DNA of 64,000 nucleotides from Streptomyces natalensis ATCC 27448 (GCF_000935125.1 NZ_JRKI01000003.1:496001-560000); one strand, 5' to 3'; numbered from the stretch's first letter, positions 1 through 8,765 are shown. The notes: generated by a model not told the origin, from the sequence alone. Program-made: numbers and translations.

Positions 1-2564
1 GGCAGTACACGCGCCACGGCATCTGGACCGTCTGCAGCCCTGGGCAGGAACCCCTTGGCAAACAGGGGTGGAAGCTCCACATCGCGGTCACGCCCGAGTC
101 ATTCCCGGCTCTACTCGAGAAGGTCTCCGGTTTCTGTTTCTCGCGCCGGGTCCGATTCAAATTCCTGGCCCGGTACGAGTATGCGTGGCTGGTCAACGCC
201 AAGTACGCACCCCGGCCCGTCAGCGGGAAGGGCATCGTCCTCTACCCGGCCGACGAGGACCTGTCGGTCGCGCTGGCCCGCGAGCTGACCGAGTCACTGC
301 GGGATGCAAGAGGGCCGCGGATCCTGTCCGACCTGCAGCTCGACGACACCGTCGTGCATGCCAGGTACGGCGCCTACACCCGCCGGTACTGCCGTGACGC
401 CGTCGGAAAGGTTGCTTTCGCGCTGGAGGACCCCGACGGGCGCCTGGTGCCCGACCGGAGATCGGTTCCGTTCGCGGCACCACCGTTCGTCGTCGTACCC
501 GACGCGTTCAAGGCGCGCCGACCGACGGCCGAGGGGCCGCTGCCGCCGTACCGGGTCGACAAGACACTTCACTTCTCCAACAGCGGCGGCGTCTACCTGG
601 CCACCAACCTGGACGACGACCGACAAGTCGTCCTGAAGGAGGCACGCCCCCACGCCGGTTACGACCTCGTGGGAGGCGACGCCGTCCGGCGGGCCGTTCG
701 CGAGTACGAGGCGATGCGCAGGTTCGCCGACCTGCCGGAGGTGCCTGAGGCGTACGACCAGTTCACCTGGCAGTCCCACCTGTTCACCGCGATGGAGTAC
801 GTCCAGGGCGCCACGCTCCAGGAGTGGTGCGCCGCCCACCAGCCCTTCCTGCTGCGCTCCGACCCCTTCGCCCCGCCCGCTCCGGAGGAGGTCCAGGACT
901 ACCGGGAGAAGGTCGAGGTGATGCTGGTACGGCTGCGCAAGGTACTCGGAGCCCTGTGGAAGCGGGGGTACATCTTCGGGGACATCCACCCCGGCAATGT
1001 GATGGTGACGCCCGAGCTCGACGTCCGGCTCCTCGACCTGGAGGCGTGTCTGCCCGAGACGGAAGCACGTCCGTTCCCCGGCGCACCGGGGTTCAGCGAT
1101 CCGGCCAGGAGCGGCCGGGACGCCGACGAGTACGCGCTGGGCATGCTGGAGCTCTCCTGCTACCTGCCGCTCACCCACCTCGCCCGCATGGACGGCACAA
1201 AGCTGCGCCAGCTCACCGAGGTCGCCCGCAGCAGGTTCGGCCTGTCTCGGAGCTGGGCAGACCGGATCGCGGGTATCGACCCAACACCGGCCGCTGCGCA
1301 TCCCCACGACGGTCGCCCGGCCGGCTCCGCTTCCTCCAGCCACGTCGAGGAGGCCCTCGGGTTCGAGGCGTGGGCCGCCCGCATCGTGGCCGGCCTGAAG
1401 TCCGTGATGGACGATCACCGGCCCGACCGCCTCTTCCCCTGCGACCACACCGGGTTCGCCCTGTCGCCCGTGTCACTCGCCACGGGGGCGGCAGGTGTGC
1501 TGTGGGCTCTGCTGGGCACCGAAGACCTCGGCATACAGCCGTCCTCCGACGGAGCGGACTGTCGCGAGTTCGTCACCGCACTGGAGCTGGAGGGCCTCAA
1601 CGAGCGGATCACCAACTGGATCGTGACGCAGGGCCGCGCCTCCGCAGGGCGGCTCGAATGCGGGCTCTACGACAGCGGATTGGGCGCCGGGTACACGCTC
1701 TGGAGGGCTGGGCGAACCGAACACGCCCAGTGGCTGGTGGACGCCGCCCTCGCACGGGACCGCGCATCGTGCGGGCTGAGCCTGTTCAGCGGCCTCGCCG
1801 GCATCTACCTGGCGGTGGCGGAGATGTCGGGTGCGGCGAGGCCGCCGGGTGTTGCGGATCGGGACGTGCCTCGGCCCCCCTTGGTACCGGTCTCGCTTGC
1901 CGAGGAGATGGGTGCAGAACTTGCGGAGCGGGCGGACCGGTTCGCCATCCGGCTGCGCAAGGCCGGATCCCGTGATGTGTCGCAGTACGGGCTGATGCAC
2001 GGTGTTGCCGGCGTGGCCCTCGCGGTCCACCGGTACGGCAGGCTCGTCGGCGACGGCTCGGCCCTGCGCCTCGCGCAGGAACTGCTGGAGCTCGAGTTCG
2101 CCGCGTACGTCCGCTGCGTGGACGGGTCCCTGCAGTTCAACGAGGCGGAACGGCGGACCCTCGGATACCTCGAAGTGGGATCGTGCGGCAGCGCGCTCGT
2201 CCTCGCCGAGCTCACGCAGGACGGCTCCTGGCAACCGTCACACGCATCGATACCGGACCTGATGCGGGCTCTGGGACCCGAACTCATGGTGCAGAGCGGG
2301 TTGTTCCGGGGACGCGCGGGGTTCCTGGCCGGGCTCACCTCGCTGTCCGGGGCAGGCCACGGCGAGCGGGCGACTGCCCTTGTCGACCGGCATGTACGCC
2401 AGCTGGGCCTGCACGAGATCCGGGCCCGCGGTGGAGGGCTCCACTATCCGGGTTCGGGCAACTTCAAGCTCTCGTGCGACCTGCGCACGGGCAGCGCCGG
2501 AGTCCTGACCGGCGTCGCCTTCGCGACTCGCCGCAGAACGGACTGGCTTCCGGGGGTCGCCTGA
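1..2564 (+). CDS. Class III lanthipeptide synthetase (LanKC-like), 5' end cut by the window
   Basis: The reading frame is open from base 3, so the start codon lies outside. About 854 residues are visible, close to the usual LanKC length, so little is missing. Family knowledge: LanKC enzymes phosphorylate Ser/Thr of a precursor peptide, eliminate to dehydro-residues and cyclise. Order seen: an N-terminal lyase-like region, a kinase domain (VLKEARP near visible residue 210, catalytic loop GDIHPGNVMV near 330, LLDLEAC where DFG would be), then a LanC-like cyclase after about 460. The cyclase lacks the zinc ligands of LanC: LFRGRAG stands where CHG is expected, and the preceding Cys site reads EVGSCGS. 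That fits class III rather than class IV. No precursor peptide gene is visible downstream, so it is probably upstream and outside the window. Confidence 0.85.
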   Translation, partial: QYTRHGIWTVCSPGQEPLGKQGWKLHIAVTPESFPALLEKVSGFCFSRRVRFKFLARYEYAWLVNAKYAPRPVSGKGIVLYPADEDLSVALARELTESLRDARGPRILSDLQLDDTVVHARYGAYTRRYCRDAVGKVAFALEDPDGRLVPDRRSVPFAAPPFVVVPDAFKARRPTAEGPLPPYRVDKTLHFSNSGGVYLATNLDDDRQVVLKEARPHAGYDLVGGDAVRRAVREYEAMRRFADLPEVPEAYDQFTWQSHLFTAMEYVQGATLQEWCAAHQPFLLRSDPFAPPAPEEVQDYREKVEVMLVRLRKVLGALWKRGYIFGDIHPGNVMVTPELDVRLLDLEACLPETEARPFPGAPGFSDPARSGRDADEYALGMLELSCYLPLTHLARMDGTKLRQLTEVARSRFGLSRSWADRIAGIDPTPAAAHPHDGRPAGSASSSHVEEALGFEAWAARIVAGLKSVMDDHRPDRLFPCDHTGFALSPVSLATGAAGVLWALLGTEDLGIQPSSDGADCREFVTALELEGLNERITNWIVTQGRASAGRLECGLYDSGLGAGYTLWRAGRTEHAQWLVDAALARDRASCGLSLFSGLAGIYLAVAEMSGAARPPGVADRDVPRPPLVPVSLAEEMGAELAERADRFAIRLRKAGSRDVSQYGLMHGVAGVALAVHRYGRLVGDGSALRLAQELLELEFAAYVRCVDGSLQFNEAERRTLGYLEVGSCGSALVLAELTQDGSWQPSHASIPDLMRALGPELMVQSGLFRGRAGFLAGLTSLSGAGHGERATALVDRHVRQLGLHEIRARGGGLHYPGSGNFKLSCDLRTGSAGVLTGVAFATRRRTDWLPGVA

Positions 2565-2710
2565 CTCCCGGCCCCGGTGGGACAAAGCCGCCCGCCCGAG
2601 CCGCTGATCGTGGCTGATAACCCGTCGGCCCCCTCCGCCCCGGCTCACTCGACCGTGGGGCGCTCGTCGTTCCGTATACCGTTCATGCAACAGCGGAAGG
2701 CACGTACCAA

Positions 2711-3421
2711 GTGGACGTACTCGGCCGGATCCTGCCCTTAGCCCTGCTCGACACCATGAGCGTCTCCACACTGGCGATCCCGATCTGGTTCCTCCTGACT
2801 CCGCGCGGGCTGCGGATCGTGAACGTCTTCTGGTATCTGGTGCTCGTCGGTGCCGGGCACCTGCTGTGCGGCGTCGTGCTGATGGGCGCGTTGTCGGCGG
2901 TGCGGGACCCGCTACGCTCGGCCCTGGACTCGCCGGTCGGCGACACCGCTATGGCGGTGGCCGGGGTGGCGCTCATCCTGCTGGCCGTCTGGTACGGCTT
3001 CCTGCGGCGCCCCACCTCCGGCGAGGGCCGACTGACCCGCTGGCGGGCGTCCGCGGTCGGCGAGTCCGCAACGATGCGGGGCGTGGTTGCCGTCGCGCTC
3101 GTCGCCGTCGCCCTGGAAATCGCCACGATGTTCCCCTACATCGCGGCCATCGACATCCTCGGCCGCGGGGACCGTGCCTGGGGCCTGCGGGTCGGCCTCC
3201 TCGCGCTGTACTGCCTGGTGATGATCGCTCCGGCGCTCCTCGCGACGTTCCTCCGCTTGATCGCCGAACACGCCGTGCTGCCGGTCCTGCGGGGCCTCGA
3301 CCGCTGGCTTCGGGAGAACGCGCAGGAGAACACTGCGTGGCTGTTTGGCATCGCCGGCTTCATGCTGCTCTCCAACTCGGAGCTGTTCCGCGGGGTGCTG
3401 GCGCAGCTGTCCCACCGCTGA
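2711..3421 (+). CDS. GAP/Sap-family polytopic membrane protein with a TTA codon
   Basis: 236 residues with about six hydrophobic segments (near 4-24, 35-60, 75-95, 118-140, 155-180 and 210-228). The pattern resembles the GAP (peptidoglycolipid/Sap-addressing) membrane family related to LysE-type exporters. I chose the GTG at 2711; no stronger start is visible nearby. Codon 10 is TTA (2738-2740), which in Streptomyces needs the bldA tRNA, so translation is probably tied to development or antibiotic production. The gene follows the LanKC gene on the same strand with a 146-bp gap. It could export or address the lanthipeptide, but that is inference from position only. Confidence 0.7.
   Translation: MDVLGRILPLALLDTMSVSTLAIPIWFLLTPRGLRIVNVFWYLVLVGAGHLLCGVVLMGALSAVRDPLRSALDSPVGDTAMAVAGVALILLAVWYGFLRRPTSGEGRLTRWRASAVGESATMRGVVAVALVAVALEIATMFPYIAAIDILGRGDRAWGLRVGLLALYCLVMIAPALLATFLRLIAEHAVLPVLRGLDRWLRENAQENTAWLFGIAGFMLLSNSELFRGVLAQLSHR
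2738..2740 (+). promoter_or_regulatory. TTA codon (putative bldA control point)
   Basis: In-frame leucine TTA at codon 10 of the GAP-family gene. TTA codons are rare in Streptomyces and are read only by the bldA tRNA. An early position in the gene would make translation strongly dependent on it. Confidence 0.75.
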
Positions 3422-3496
3422 CGCGGCCTGAGATTCCCCGAGATGCGGCGCGAGGCGTCAGCAGGTCAGACGGGACTCATGAGCGGACCTTTGACC

Positions 3497-3664
3497 GTGG
3501 CTGCCCCGAGAACGTATCCGCTGGAGTCGCGGGAGCGTCTGGTGCGGGAGGTGTACCGCACCACCGGGCCGAAGCCGGTGATCAAGCAGCTGGCTGCCGA
3601 GCTGAGCGTGCATCCCGAGGTCCTGCGCGGCTGGATCCGGAACGAGGCCGCCTCGGCCTTTTTT
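3497..3664 (+). pseudogene. IS3-type transposase OrfA remnant (N-terminal helix-turn-helix only)
   Basis: From the GTG at 3497 the product starts VAAPRTYPLESRERLVREVY and continues with KPVIKQLAAELSVHPEVLRGWI. This is the typical N-terminal helix-turn-helix of IS3-family OrfA proteins. After about 55 residues the similarity stops and the frame runs on as low-quality sequence to a stop at 3958. No OrfB, DDE domain or inverted repeats are seen, so this is a dead fragment. It marks past insertion next to the lanthipeptide genes and the tRNA-Gly. Confidence 0.75.
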
Positions 3665-4018
3665 CGCCCAAGAAACTCGACACAACCCGGCGCAGGTGCA
3701 GCCAGGCCGGGCCTGTCTTTGCTCACAAGGGGTGGGGGTGTGCGTCTCGGGGGCCGGGAGGACCGTCATTCCGGTTCGCTCGCGCCATCCGGCCGCCGTG
3801 TACTGGCCGACCGGGCCGTGTCCGGACGGCTCGGTCCATGCGTGCTGCTCGACCGGTGGAGGGGAGAAGCGGGCTACCCGGTGGTCCTAGGGGCAGTGCG
3901 GCTCTGCTTGCAGTGCGCGAGGCCGCCTGGGACACCAACGCCCTGGTCTTGTCGGTGAAGCTGCTCACCGGTGGATGCCACGGCAGCGGTCTGCGCGCCC
4001 AAGTAACGGGGCCATTCC
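3665..4018. other. Intergenic stretch after the transposase remnant; no gene recognised
   Basis: The open frames here have no recognisable domain and no ribosome binding site. The stretch is probably degraded insertion-sequence flank. Confidence 0.5.
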
Positions 4019-4489
4019 CTAATCTCCTGCCCCGTTGAGGTCACTTCGCATTGTGGTGCGGAGTTCCGCGAAACGGTCTTCCCAGTGATCTCGGAGGTCG
4101 AGGTAGTTCTGCTCTGTATGGGTGGTGCCTTCTTCGATCAGGTCGCGCAGGTCCCGCAAAGCGCGAAAGGCCGTGGTGGATGCCTCGACCACGGCTGTGG
4201 GGGCTACGAGGGCGATCTGGTATCGCAGTTCGTAGGCATTTCCGTCCCGGAACGCCTCCACGGCTTTACGGGCCCTCTCCTCAAGGGAGGCACTGCGGGA
4301 GCGCGCCGCGAGCCGGAGGAGGTTCCTGGTCTGGGCGAGCGCGGCGAGGTAGTCGGCATAGAGCTGACGTCTGACGCTCTGGTCGTTGTCCCGGCGGGTC
4401 CGATTCGCCCTCGACCAGTCGGCGGCCAGCGTCGACAGGACGCCGATCAGTGCCCCCAATAGCGTGCTCAACAGTGATCCCCATCCCAT
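4019..4489 (-). CDS. Hypothetical protein with one N-terminal membrane anchor and a helical cytoplasmic domain
   Basis: 156 residues. A hydrophobic segment at residues 3-24 (LLSTLLGALIGVLSTLA) is followed by a basic stretch and then by long, charged, probably coiled helices rich in Leu, Ala, Arg and Glu. This layout is typical of small orphan membrane-anchored proteins on actinobacterial accessory islands. I do not recognise a family. It is on the opposite strand to the LanKC and GAP genes and lies between the transposase remnant and the tRNA-Gly. Confidence 0.6.
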   Translation of the reverse strand: MGWGSLLSTLLGALIGVLSTLAADWSRANRTRRDNDQSVRRQLYADYLAALAQTRNLLRLAARSRSASLEERARKAVEAFRDGNAYELRYQIALVAPTAVVEASTTAFRALRDLRDLIEEGTTHTEQNYLDLRDHWEDRFAELRTTMRSDLNGAGD

Positions 4490-4805
4490 CCGCCAAGGCT
4501 ATGCCGCGCCGGTCGGTGCCGCTTCGGTGCGCTGGCACGTGGCTGGCTCACACAGGCGGCCCTCCTGCCGTACCCCGATGCCACAACACGGAAGGAATTC
4601 AAGGCGTTTCGCCGTGGGTTCGACTCTATTGCGCCTCTCGTGCCGTCTTGCCGCAGCCGATGGTCGGCCGGGTTACGTCTCGCGATTCGAGATGGCGGTT
4701 GATCAGGTCGACGGGCAAGGGGCCGCCACCGTCAACGCGGTGCACTGATCGGTACGTTGTGGCACGCGAACGGCACGCGGCCCCGAAGCGGTCCAGGCAA
4801 CAAAC
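4490..4805. other. Gene-free stretch between the orphan membrane protein and the tRNA terminator
   Basis: No supported gene is seen. Overlapping open frames have poor composition and no ribosome binding site. The stretch adjoins the 3' side of the tRNA-Gly, where integrating elements usually insert. I looked for a second copy of the tRNA 3' end in the window and saw none. Confidence 0.4.
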
Positions 4806-4832
4806 AAGCCCCAGGCCACTGACCTGGGGCTT
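4806..4832 (-). terminator. Rho-independent-like terminator of the tRNA-Gly
   Basis: A 10-bp stem (AAGCCCCAGG with CCTGGGGCTT) and a 7-nt loop lie just past the 3' end of the tRNA on its strand. They are followed by a T-rich run (TTGTTTG). Confidence 0.75.
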
Positions 4833-4840
4833 TCGTATGG

Positions 4841-4911
4841 AGCGGGTGACGGGAATCGAACCCGCGCTCTGAGCTTGGGAAGCTCATGTTCTACCATTAA
4901 ACTACACCCGC
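4841..4911 (-). tRNA. tRNA-Gly (CCC)
   Basis: 71 nt on the minus strand. The acceptor stem GCGGGTG pairs with CACCCGC and the discriminator is T. The T arm reads GCGGGTTCGATTCCCGT. The anticodon stem TGAGC/GCTCA encloses the loop TTCCCAA, giving anticodon CCC. The 3' CCA is not encoded. The gene points towards the accessory genes at the left end, so its 3' end is a plausible attachment site for integrative elements. Confidence 0.95.
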
Positions 4912-4948
4912 GTGATTCGCTCGGATTCAGAGCGAAGCATCGTCGCAC

Positions 4949-4954
4949 ACTCTA
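4949..4954 (-). promoter_or_regulatory. Candidate -10 element of the tRNA-Gly promoter
   Basis: Minus-strand TAGAGT lies 37 nt upstream of the mature tRNA 5' end, a normal distance for a tRNA precursor leader. The matching -35 is weak. Confidence 0.4.
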
Positions 4955-5199
4955 CCCCATCGCTCCCCGTCGGTGCATTTGGCCTTTCCGGGGCGTGGGG
5001 AGCGCGCAAGGGGAGCCCCGGGGGAGGGTCTTCGGAGGGGCGTGGCGGAGTGGTGTGGGACACGGTCGTCGGGGCGGGATGCGGCTGCGGGGTGCGGGAG
5101 TTGGGGCGTACGGTTGGGGCTCGGAGTGCCGCGTGTGGTGGCGCCCAGTTCATCCCCTAATGTGGCTTTTGTTGTCCACGCAGTTGGGAGAGGGACTTG

Positions 5200-5358
5200 A
5201 TGGAGCGCACCGTCGTACGTTGTGCCGAGGGCCACGTGTTCAGCACCGCTTCTTTCCCCATGCAGACCACCGAGCGGCTCGGTCCGGGACGGCTTCTGCG
5301 GTGCCCGCGCTGTGCTCGGCTGCGGCAGTCGGTGCCCGTCGGGTACGCCAAGCGGTAG
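5200..5358 (+). CDS. Small zinc-knuckle-like protein (52 aa) upstream of dcd
   Basis: The ATG at 5200 follows a GGGAG ribosome binding site (GAGAGGGACTTG). The product is 52 residues. It begins MERTVVRCAEGHVF and ends with LLRCPRCARLRQSVPVGYAK, giving a C-x3-H plus C-x2-C set of possible zinc ligands (C8, H12 and a CPRC pair near residues 35-38). The frame has strong third-position GC. I believe similar small proteins are widespread next to dcd in Streptomyces, but I cannot check that here. Possible roles include nucleic acid binding or a protein-protein zinc ribbon; the function is unknown. Confidence 0.7.
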   Translation: MERTVVRCAEGHVFSTASFPMQTTERLGPGRLLRCPRCARLRQSVPVGYAKR

Positions 5359-5492
5359 CCGGCGGAGCAGACGGCAGCGAGCAGAGCAGGCAGGGCAGAG
5401 CAGAGCGGGAGAGGCCCGGAAGAGCCGGGCGAGTGGTACGAGCAGAGCCGGGGGAGTGGCTGTAGAAGTAGCAGGAGCTGGATGAGAGGAAC

Positions 5493-5520
5493 GGGCCCGG
5501 TCCCCCAGGGGGCCGGGCCC
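5493..5520 (+). terminator. GC-rich hairpin between the zinc-knuckle gene and dcd
   Basis: GGGCCCGG and CCGGGCCC form an 8-bp stem around a C/G-rich 12-nt loop that can itself pair. There is no U tract, as is usual for Streptomyces terminators. Confidence 0.6.
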
Positions 5521-5550
5521 TCGCCGTGCGGTGGGGGTGATGCGGGCGCG

Positions 5551-5556
5551 TATCCT
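5551..5556 (+). promoter_or_regulatory. -10 element TATCCT of dcd (leaderless start)
   Basis: TATCCT ends 7 nt before the GTG at 5564, so transcription should begin at or next to the start codon. This supports choosing 5564 over the upstream in-frame GTG. Confidence 0.55.
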
Positions 5557-5563
5557 CGTGTGC

Positions 5564-6139
5564 GTGCTTCTCTCAGACAAGGACATCCGGGCCGAGATCA
5601 AAGCTGGTCGGGTGTGCATCGACCCCTATGACGAGTCGATGGTGCAGCCGTCCAGTATCGATGTGCGCCTCGACCGCTACTTCCGGGTGTTCGAGAATCA
5701 CCGCTACCCGCATATCGACCCCGCCGTTGAGCAGCCCGATCTGACCCGGGAGGTCGTTCCGGAGGGGGAGGAGGCGTTCATCCTGCACCCCGGCGAGTTC
5801 GTGCTGGCCTCGACGTACGAGGTCATCAGCCTGCCGGACGACATTGCCTCCAGGCTCGAAGGCAAGAGCTCCCTGGGGCGGCTGGGGCTGCTGACGCATT
5901 CGACGGCCGGTTTCATCGACCCCGGCTTCAGCGGGCATGTGACCCTTGAGCTGAGCAATGTGGCCACGTTGCCGATCAAGCTGTGGCCGGGCATGAAGAT
6001 CGGGCAGCTGTGCATGTTCCGGCTGACCTCGCCGGCCGAGCACCCGTACGGCAGTGAGCGGTACGGCTCCCGCTACCAGGGGCAGCGCGGTCCGACGCCG
6101 TCCCGGTCCTTCAAGAACTTTCACCGTTCGCAGATCTGA
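5564..6139 (+). CDS. dcd: dCTP deaminase
   Basis: 191 residues, the expected family length, from the GTG at 5564 ([12 protein letters not shown]). The enzyme deaminates dCTP to dUTP for dTMP synthesis; some actinobacterial homologues are bifunctional and also hydrolyse dUTP. Seen: the trimer-type dUTPase/DCD fold signatures [10 protein letters not shown] near residue 30, [23 protein letters not shown] near 100-122 (shown as family landmarks) and GHVTLEL with the catalytic-type Glu just after. The upstream in-frame start at 5531 would add a tail without family support. A TATCCT -10 immediately upstream suggests a leaderless mRNA. A phosphoribosyltransferase gene follows. Confidence 0.95.
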   Translation: MLLSDKDIRAEIKAGRVCIDPYDESMVQPSSIDVRLDRYFRVFENHRYPHIDPAVEQPDLTREVVPEGEEAFILHPGEFVLASTYEVISLPDDIASRLEGKSSLGRLGLLTHSTAGFIDPGFSGHVTLELSNVATLPIKLWPGMKIGQLCMFRLTSPAEHPYGSERYGSRYQGQRGPTPSRSFKNFHRSQI

Positions 6140-6282
6140 GCTTCGGCGGACGGAAGATCCGTAGGGTCGGAGACGTACGGGGGATCCGTACGGGCAAGAC
6201 GTACGGGCGAGACGTACGGATGACGGCAGTGGATGGCGACGCCGGCGGTGGACGCGGGCGACAGAAGGTCTGAGAGATTTAC

Positions 6283-6780
6283 GTGAGCGGTGTACGGGAG
6301 AACCTGACCTACGAGCGGTTCGGCGGGGCGATCCGCGACCTGGCGCAGACGATCGCGGACGACGGGTACGAGCCCGACATCGTGCTGTCGATCGCTCGCG
6401 GCGGTGTCTTTGTCGCGGGCGGTCTGGCGTACGCGCTGGACTGCAAGAACATCCACCTGGTGAATGTGGAGTTCTACACCGGGGTGGGCACCACGCTGGA
6501 GATGCCGGTCATGCTCGCGCCGGTGCCGAATGCGATCGACTTCTCGGAGAAGAAGGTCCTGATCGCCGACGATGTGGCGGACACCGGTAAGACGCTGAAG
6601 CTGGTGCACGACTTCTGCCAGGGGACCGTGGCCGAGGTCCGTAGCGCCGTGATCTACGAGAAGTCGCAGTCGCTGGTGAAGTGTGAATACGTGTGGAAGC
6701 GCACGGATGACTGGATCAATTTCCCGTGGAGCGTCGAGCCGCCCGTCGTACGCCGGGAAAACCAGGTTCTCGACGCGTGA
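6283..6780 (+). CDS. Phosphoribosyltransferase-family protein
   Basis: 165 residues from the GTG at 6283. The PRPP-binding signature VLIADDVADTGKTL spans residues 92-105. SIARGGVFVAGGLAYAL lies near 36-52, where PRTases place the PPi loop. This is the compact type I PRTase fold used for purine or nucleobase salvage (xanthine/hypoxanthine-like). The substrate cannot be assigned from the sequence. It follows dcd on the same strand with a 143-bp gap, a nucleotide-metabolism context. Confidence 0.85.
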   Translation: MSGVRENLTYERFGGAIRDLAQTIADDGYEPDIVLSIARGGVFVAGGLAYALDCKNIHLVNVEFYTGVGTTLEMPVMLAPVPNAIDFSEKKVLIADDVADTGKTLKLVHDFCQGTVAEVRSAVIYEKSQSLVKCEYVWKRTDDWINFPWSVEPPVVRRENQVLDA

Positions 6781-6952
6781 AAGGCGCTCGCGGGCGCGCG
6801 CTGAGGTTTGTTGTTTGTCAGTGAGTTGACAGGTGGGGCGGCCGCCCCTGCGTTCGTCTGCGCATCTTCCGGCCAATTCCGTTCCGGGTGTTCCACCGGT
6901 GTCTACCTCCGAGTAAAAACCGGCGGTAACAGCAGACCGGAGGGGAGGCCCA

Positions 6953-8578
6953 ATGGTGCATGCGGGAACGTCGAGACGGCAGCGCAGGCCGCGGTGGTCG
7001 GGCAAGCAGGGACGGGCGGAAGTCGCGCGGCCGGCGGGATTACGGCGGTGGTGGCGGCTCGGTGTGGGGATCGCCGCAGGTGCGCTGGTCGTGGCCGGGG
7101 TCGGCGGGGCCACGCCGGTCCTTGCCGCGCCGGGGGCCCAGGCGCGGGCCGTGGCCGGGAAGCCGCTGCCGCCCGAACTGGAGAAGATCCGGGCCGCGGA
7201 GGCCACCGCGCTGTACGGCGACGCGGCGGAGCGGCCGGTCGGTGAGCGGAAGACCTCGTTGATCTCGCTGGGGGACAGCGAGATTTCGGGTGAGGGCGTC
7301 GGCACGTACGAACCGGGAACCGACGGGCCGAACAACTGGTGCCACCGGTCGCCGGATTCCGCGATTCACCGGACCGGAATCGCCGCGGACGTGACGTACA
7401 ACGTCGCCTGCTCCGGCGCCTACAGCGGCAATATCCGGATCGGCGGCACCAAACAGTATCCGGATGAGCTGGTGCAGAGCGATGCGCTGGCGATCAAGGC
7501 ACGTAATACCCGGCTGAAGATGGTGCTGCTGGTCGCCGGGGCCAATGACGATCTCCAGTTCGGGCCGGTGATGACGGACTGCGTCGAGCGGTGGTTCCTG
7601 CTCCAGGGGACCTGCGAGCCGAAATACGAACCTGGCTGGCAGGCGCGGGTCGACGGGCTGGTGCCGAAGGTCGAGCAGACGGTGAGCGATCTGCGGACCG
7701 TGATGCGGGACGCGGGATATGCGGACGGCGACTACCGGCTCGTGGTCATGTCGTATCCGAGCCCGATCGGGCCGGATGTCGAGGACAATCCGCATTTCCC
7801 GGGGAAGCTGCCCGGGGGGTGCACGGGATATACGTCGGATGCCGGGTGGGGGCGTAATGCCGCGGTGCCCGCGTTCGAGAAGGGGATGCGGAAGGCCGCG
7901 CACGACAGCGGGGCGGTCTATCTCGATGCCTCGCGGCTTTTCCACGGGCACGAGGTGTGCATGGAGGATCCCTGGGCCCGCGGGCTATGGGTCAACATCT
8001 CCAATCCCTTCCCGCCGGACGCGAATTCGGTACGGCAGTCCTTCCACCCGAATGTGCGCGGGCACGGTGCCTTCGCCTCGTGTCTGACCCAGCTGTACAC
8101 GGCCGCCTCGGCGACGGGCCTGCGGGAGGCGTCCTGCGCCGACCCGGGGAGCAGCGGGCGGCCGACGCTGTATCCGCTGGCCTGGGACGACGCCTACCAA
8201 CCGCTGAAGAACGCCGGGACGGGCAGCTGTGTGGACGCGACCGGTGCATCGAGCCGTAACGGGACGGCGGTCGGCGGCTGGGACTGCAACGGGCAGCGCA
8301 ACCAGAGCTGGTGGTACGACCCGGCCGCCGGGCAGAAGTCGCTGCACGTGGGGCTGACCCAGGACCGGTGCCTGGATGTGCCGGGCGGGCGCTACGACCC
8401 GGGGGCCGCGCTGGTGCTGTGGGACTGCTCGGGCGCGGCCAACCAGCAGTTCGTCCGGGACGGTGGCGGGACGGTCCGGCCGGCCGCGGCGCCCTCGCTG
8501 TGCCTGACCCTGGACGGCGCGAAGGAGCCGCTGCGGCTGCGGGCGTGTGGGGGGTCGGCGGGCCAGCGGTTCGCCTGA
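6953..8578 (+). CDS. Secreted SGNH/GDSL hydrolase with C-terminal ricin-type lectin domain
   Basis: 541 residues. A twin-basic-rich N-terminus and hydrophobic segment (about 36-58) end in LAAPGAQA, a probable signal peptide. SLGDSEISGEG near residue 104 carries the catalytic Ser of the GDS block. VLLVAGANDDLQF near 186-198 matches the GxND block. SFHPNVRGHGAFA near 363 supplies the Asp/His-type C-terminal block. The last about 130 residues are a ricin-B beta-trefoil with NQSWW and NQQFV repeats, expected to bind polysaccharide. The ribosome binding site GGAGGGGAGG at 6939-6948 supports this ATG. The protein is probably an extracellular esterase acting on plant or microbial polysaccharide; the substrate is unknown. 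Confidence 0.88.
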   Translation: MVHAGTSRRQRRPRWSGKQGRAEVARPAGLRRWWRLGVGIAAGALVVAGVGGATPVLAAPGAQARAVAGKPLPPELEKIRAAEATALYGDAAERPVGERKTSLISLGDSEISGEGVGTYEPGTDGPNNWCHRSPDSAIHRTGIAADVTYNVACSGAYSGNIRIGGTKQYPDELVQSDALAIKARNTRLKMVLLVAGANDDLQFGPVMTDCVERWFLLQGTCEPKYEPGWQARVDGLVPKVEQTVSDLRTVMRDAGYADGDYRLVVMSYPSPIGPDVEDNPHFPGKLPGGCTGYTSDAGWGRNAAVPAFEKGMRKAAHDSGAVYLDASRLFHGHEVCMEDPWARGLWVNISNPFPPDANSVRQSFHPNVRGHGAFASCLTQLYTAASATGLREASCADPGSSGRPTLYPLAWDDAYQPLKNAGTGSCVDATGASSRNGTAVGGWDCNGQRNQSWWYDPAAGQKSLHVGLTQDRCLDVPGGRYDPGAALVLWDCSGAANQQFVRDGGGTVRPAAAPSLCLTLDGAKEPLRLRACGGSAGQRFA

Positions 8579-8679
8579 GGGGCGGAAGGTGCGCGGTCGG
8601 TACGCGGACGGGTAGGTCCGGGGCCGGGTGTGTCCGGGCGAGGTGTGCCCCCGGGCCAGGCGTGCCACAGCGTAGGCCG

Positions 8680-8711
8680 AGGGCCCGCTACGGAGCTTCG
8701 TAGCGGGCCCT
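8680..8711. terminator. Bidirectional terminator between convergent genes
   Basis: A perfect 13-bp inverted repeat (AGGGCCCGCTACG with its complement) and 6-nt loop GAGCTT lie between the convergent hydrolase and Yip1-like genes. Confidence 0.85.
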
Positions 8712-8765
8712 CGGGGTGCGGCCTTTCGCGCGAGAGGCCGTAAGGGAAGGCCGGACAGGCGCGGG

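Noticed and set aside
3664-3958. Remaining part of the 171-residue frame after the transposase fragment
   Set aside because: No transposase domain or conserved motif; it is read as decay rather than a fused protein.
5171-5180. TTGTCCACG near the small zinc-knuckle gene as a DnaA box
   Set aside because: One mismatch from the consensus at a strongly conserved final position; not called.
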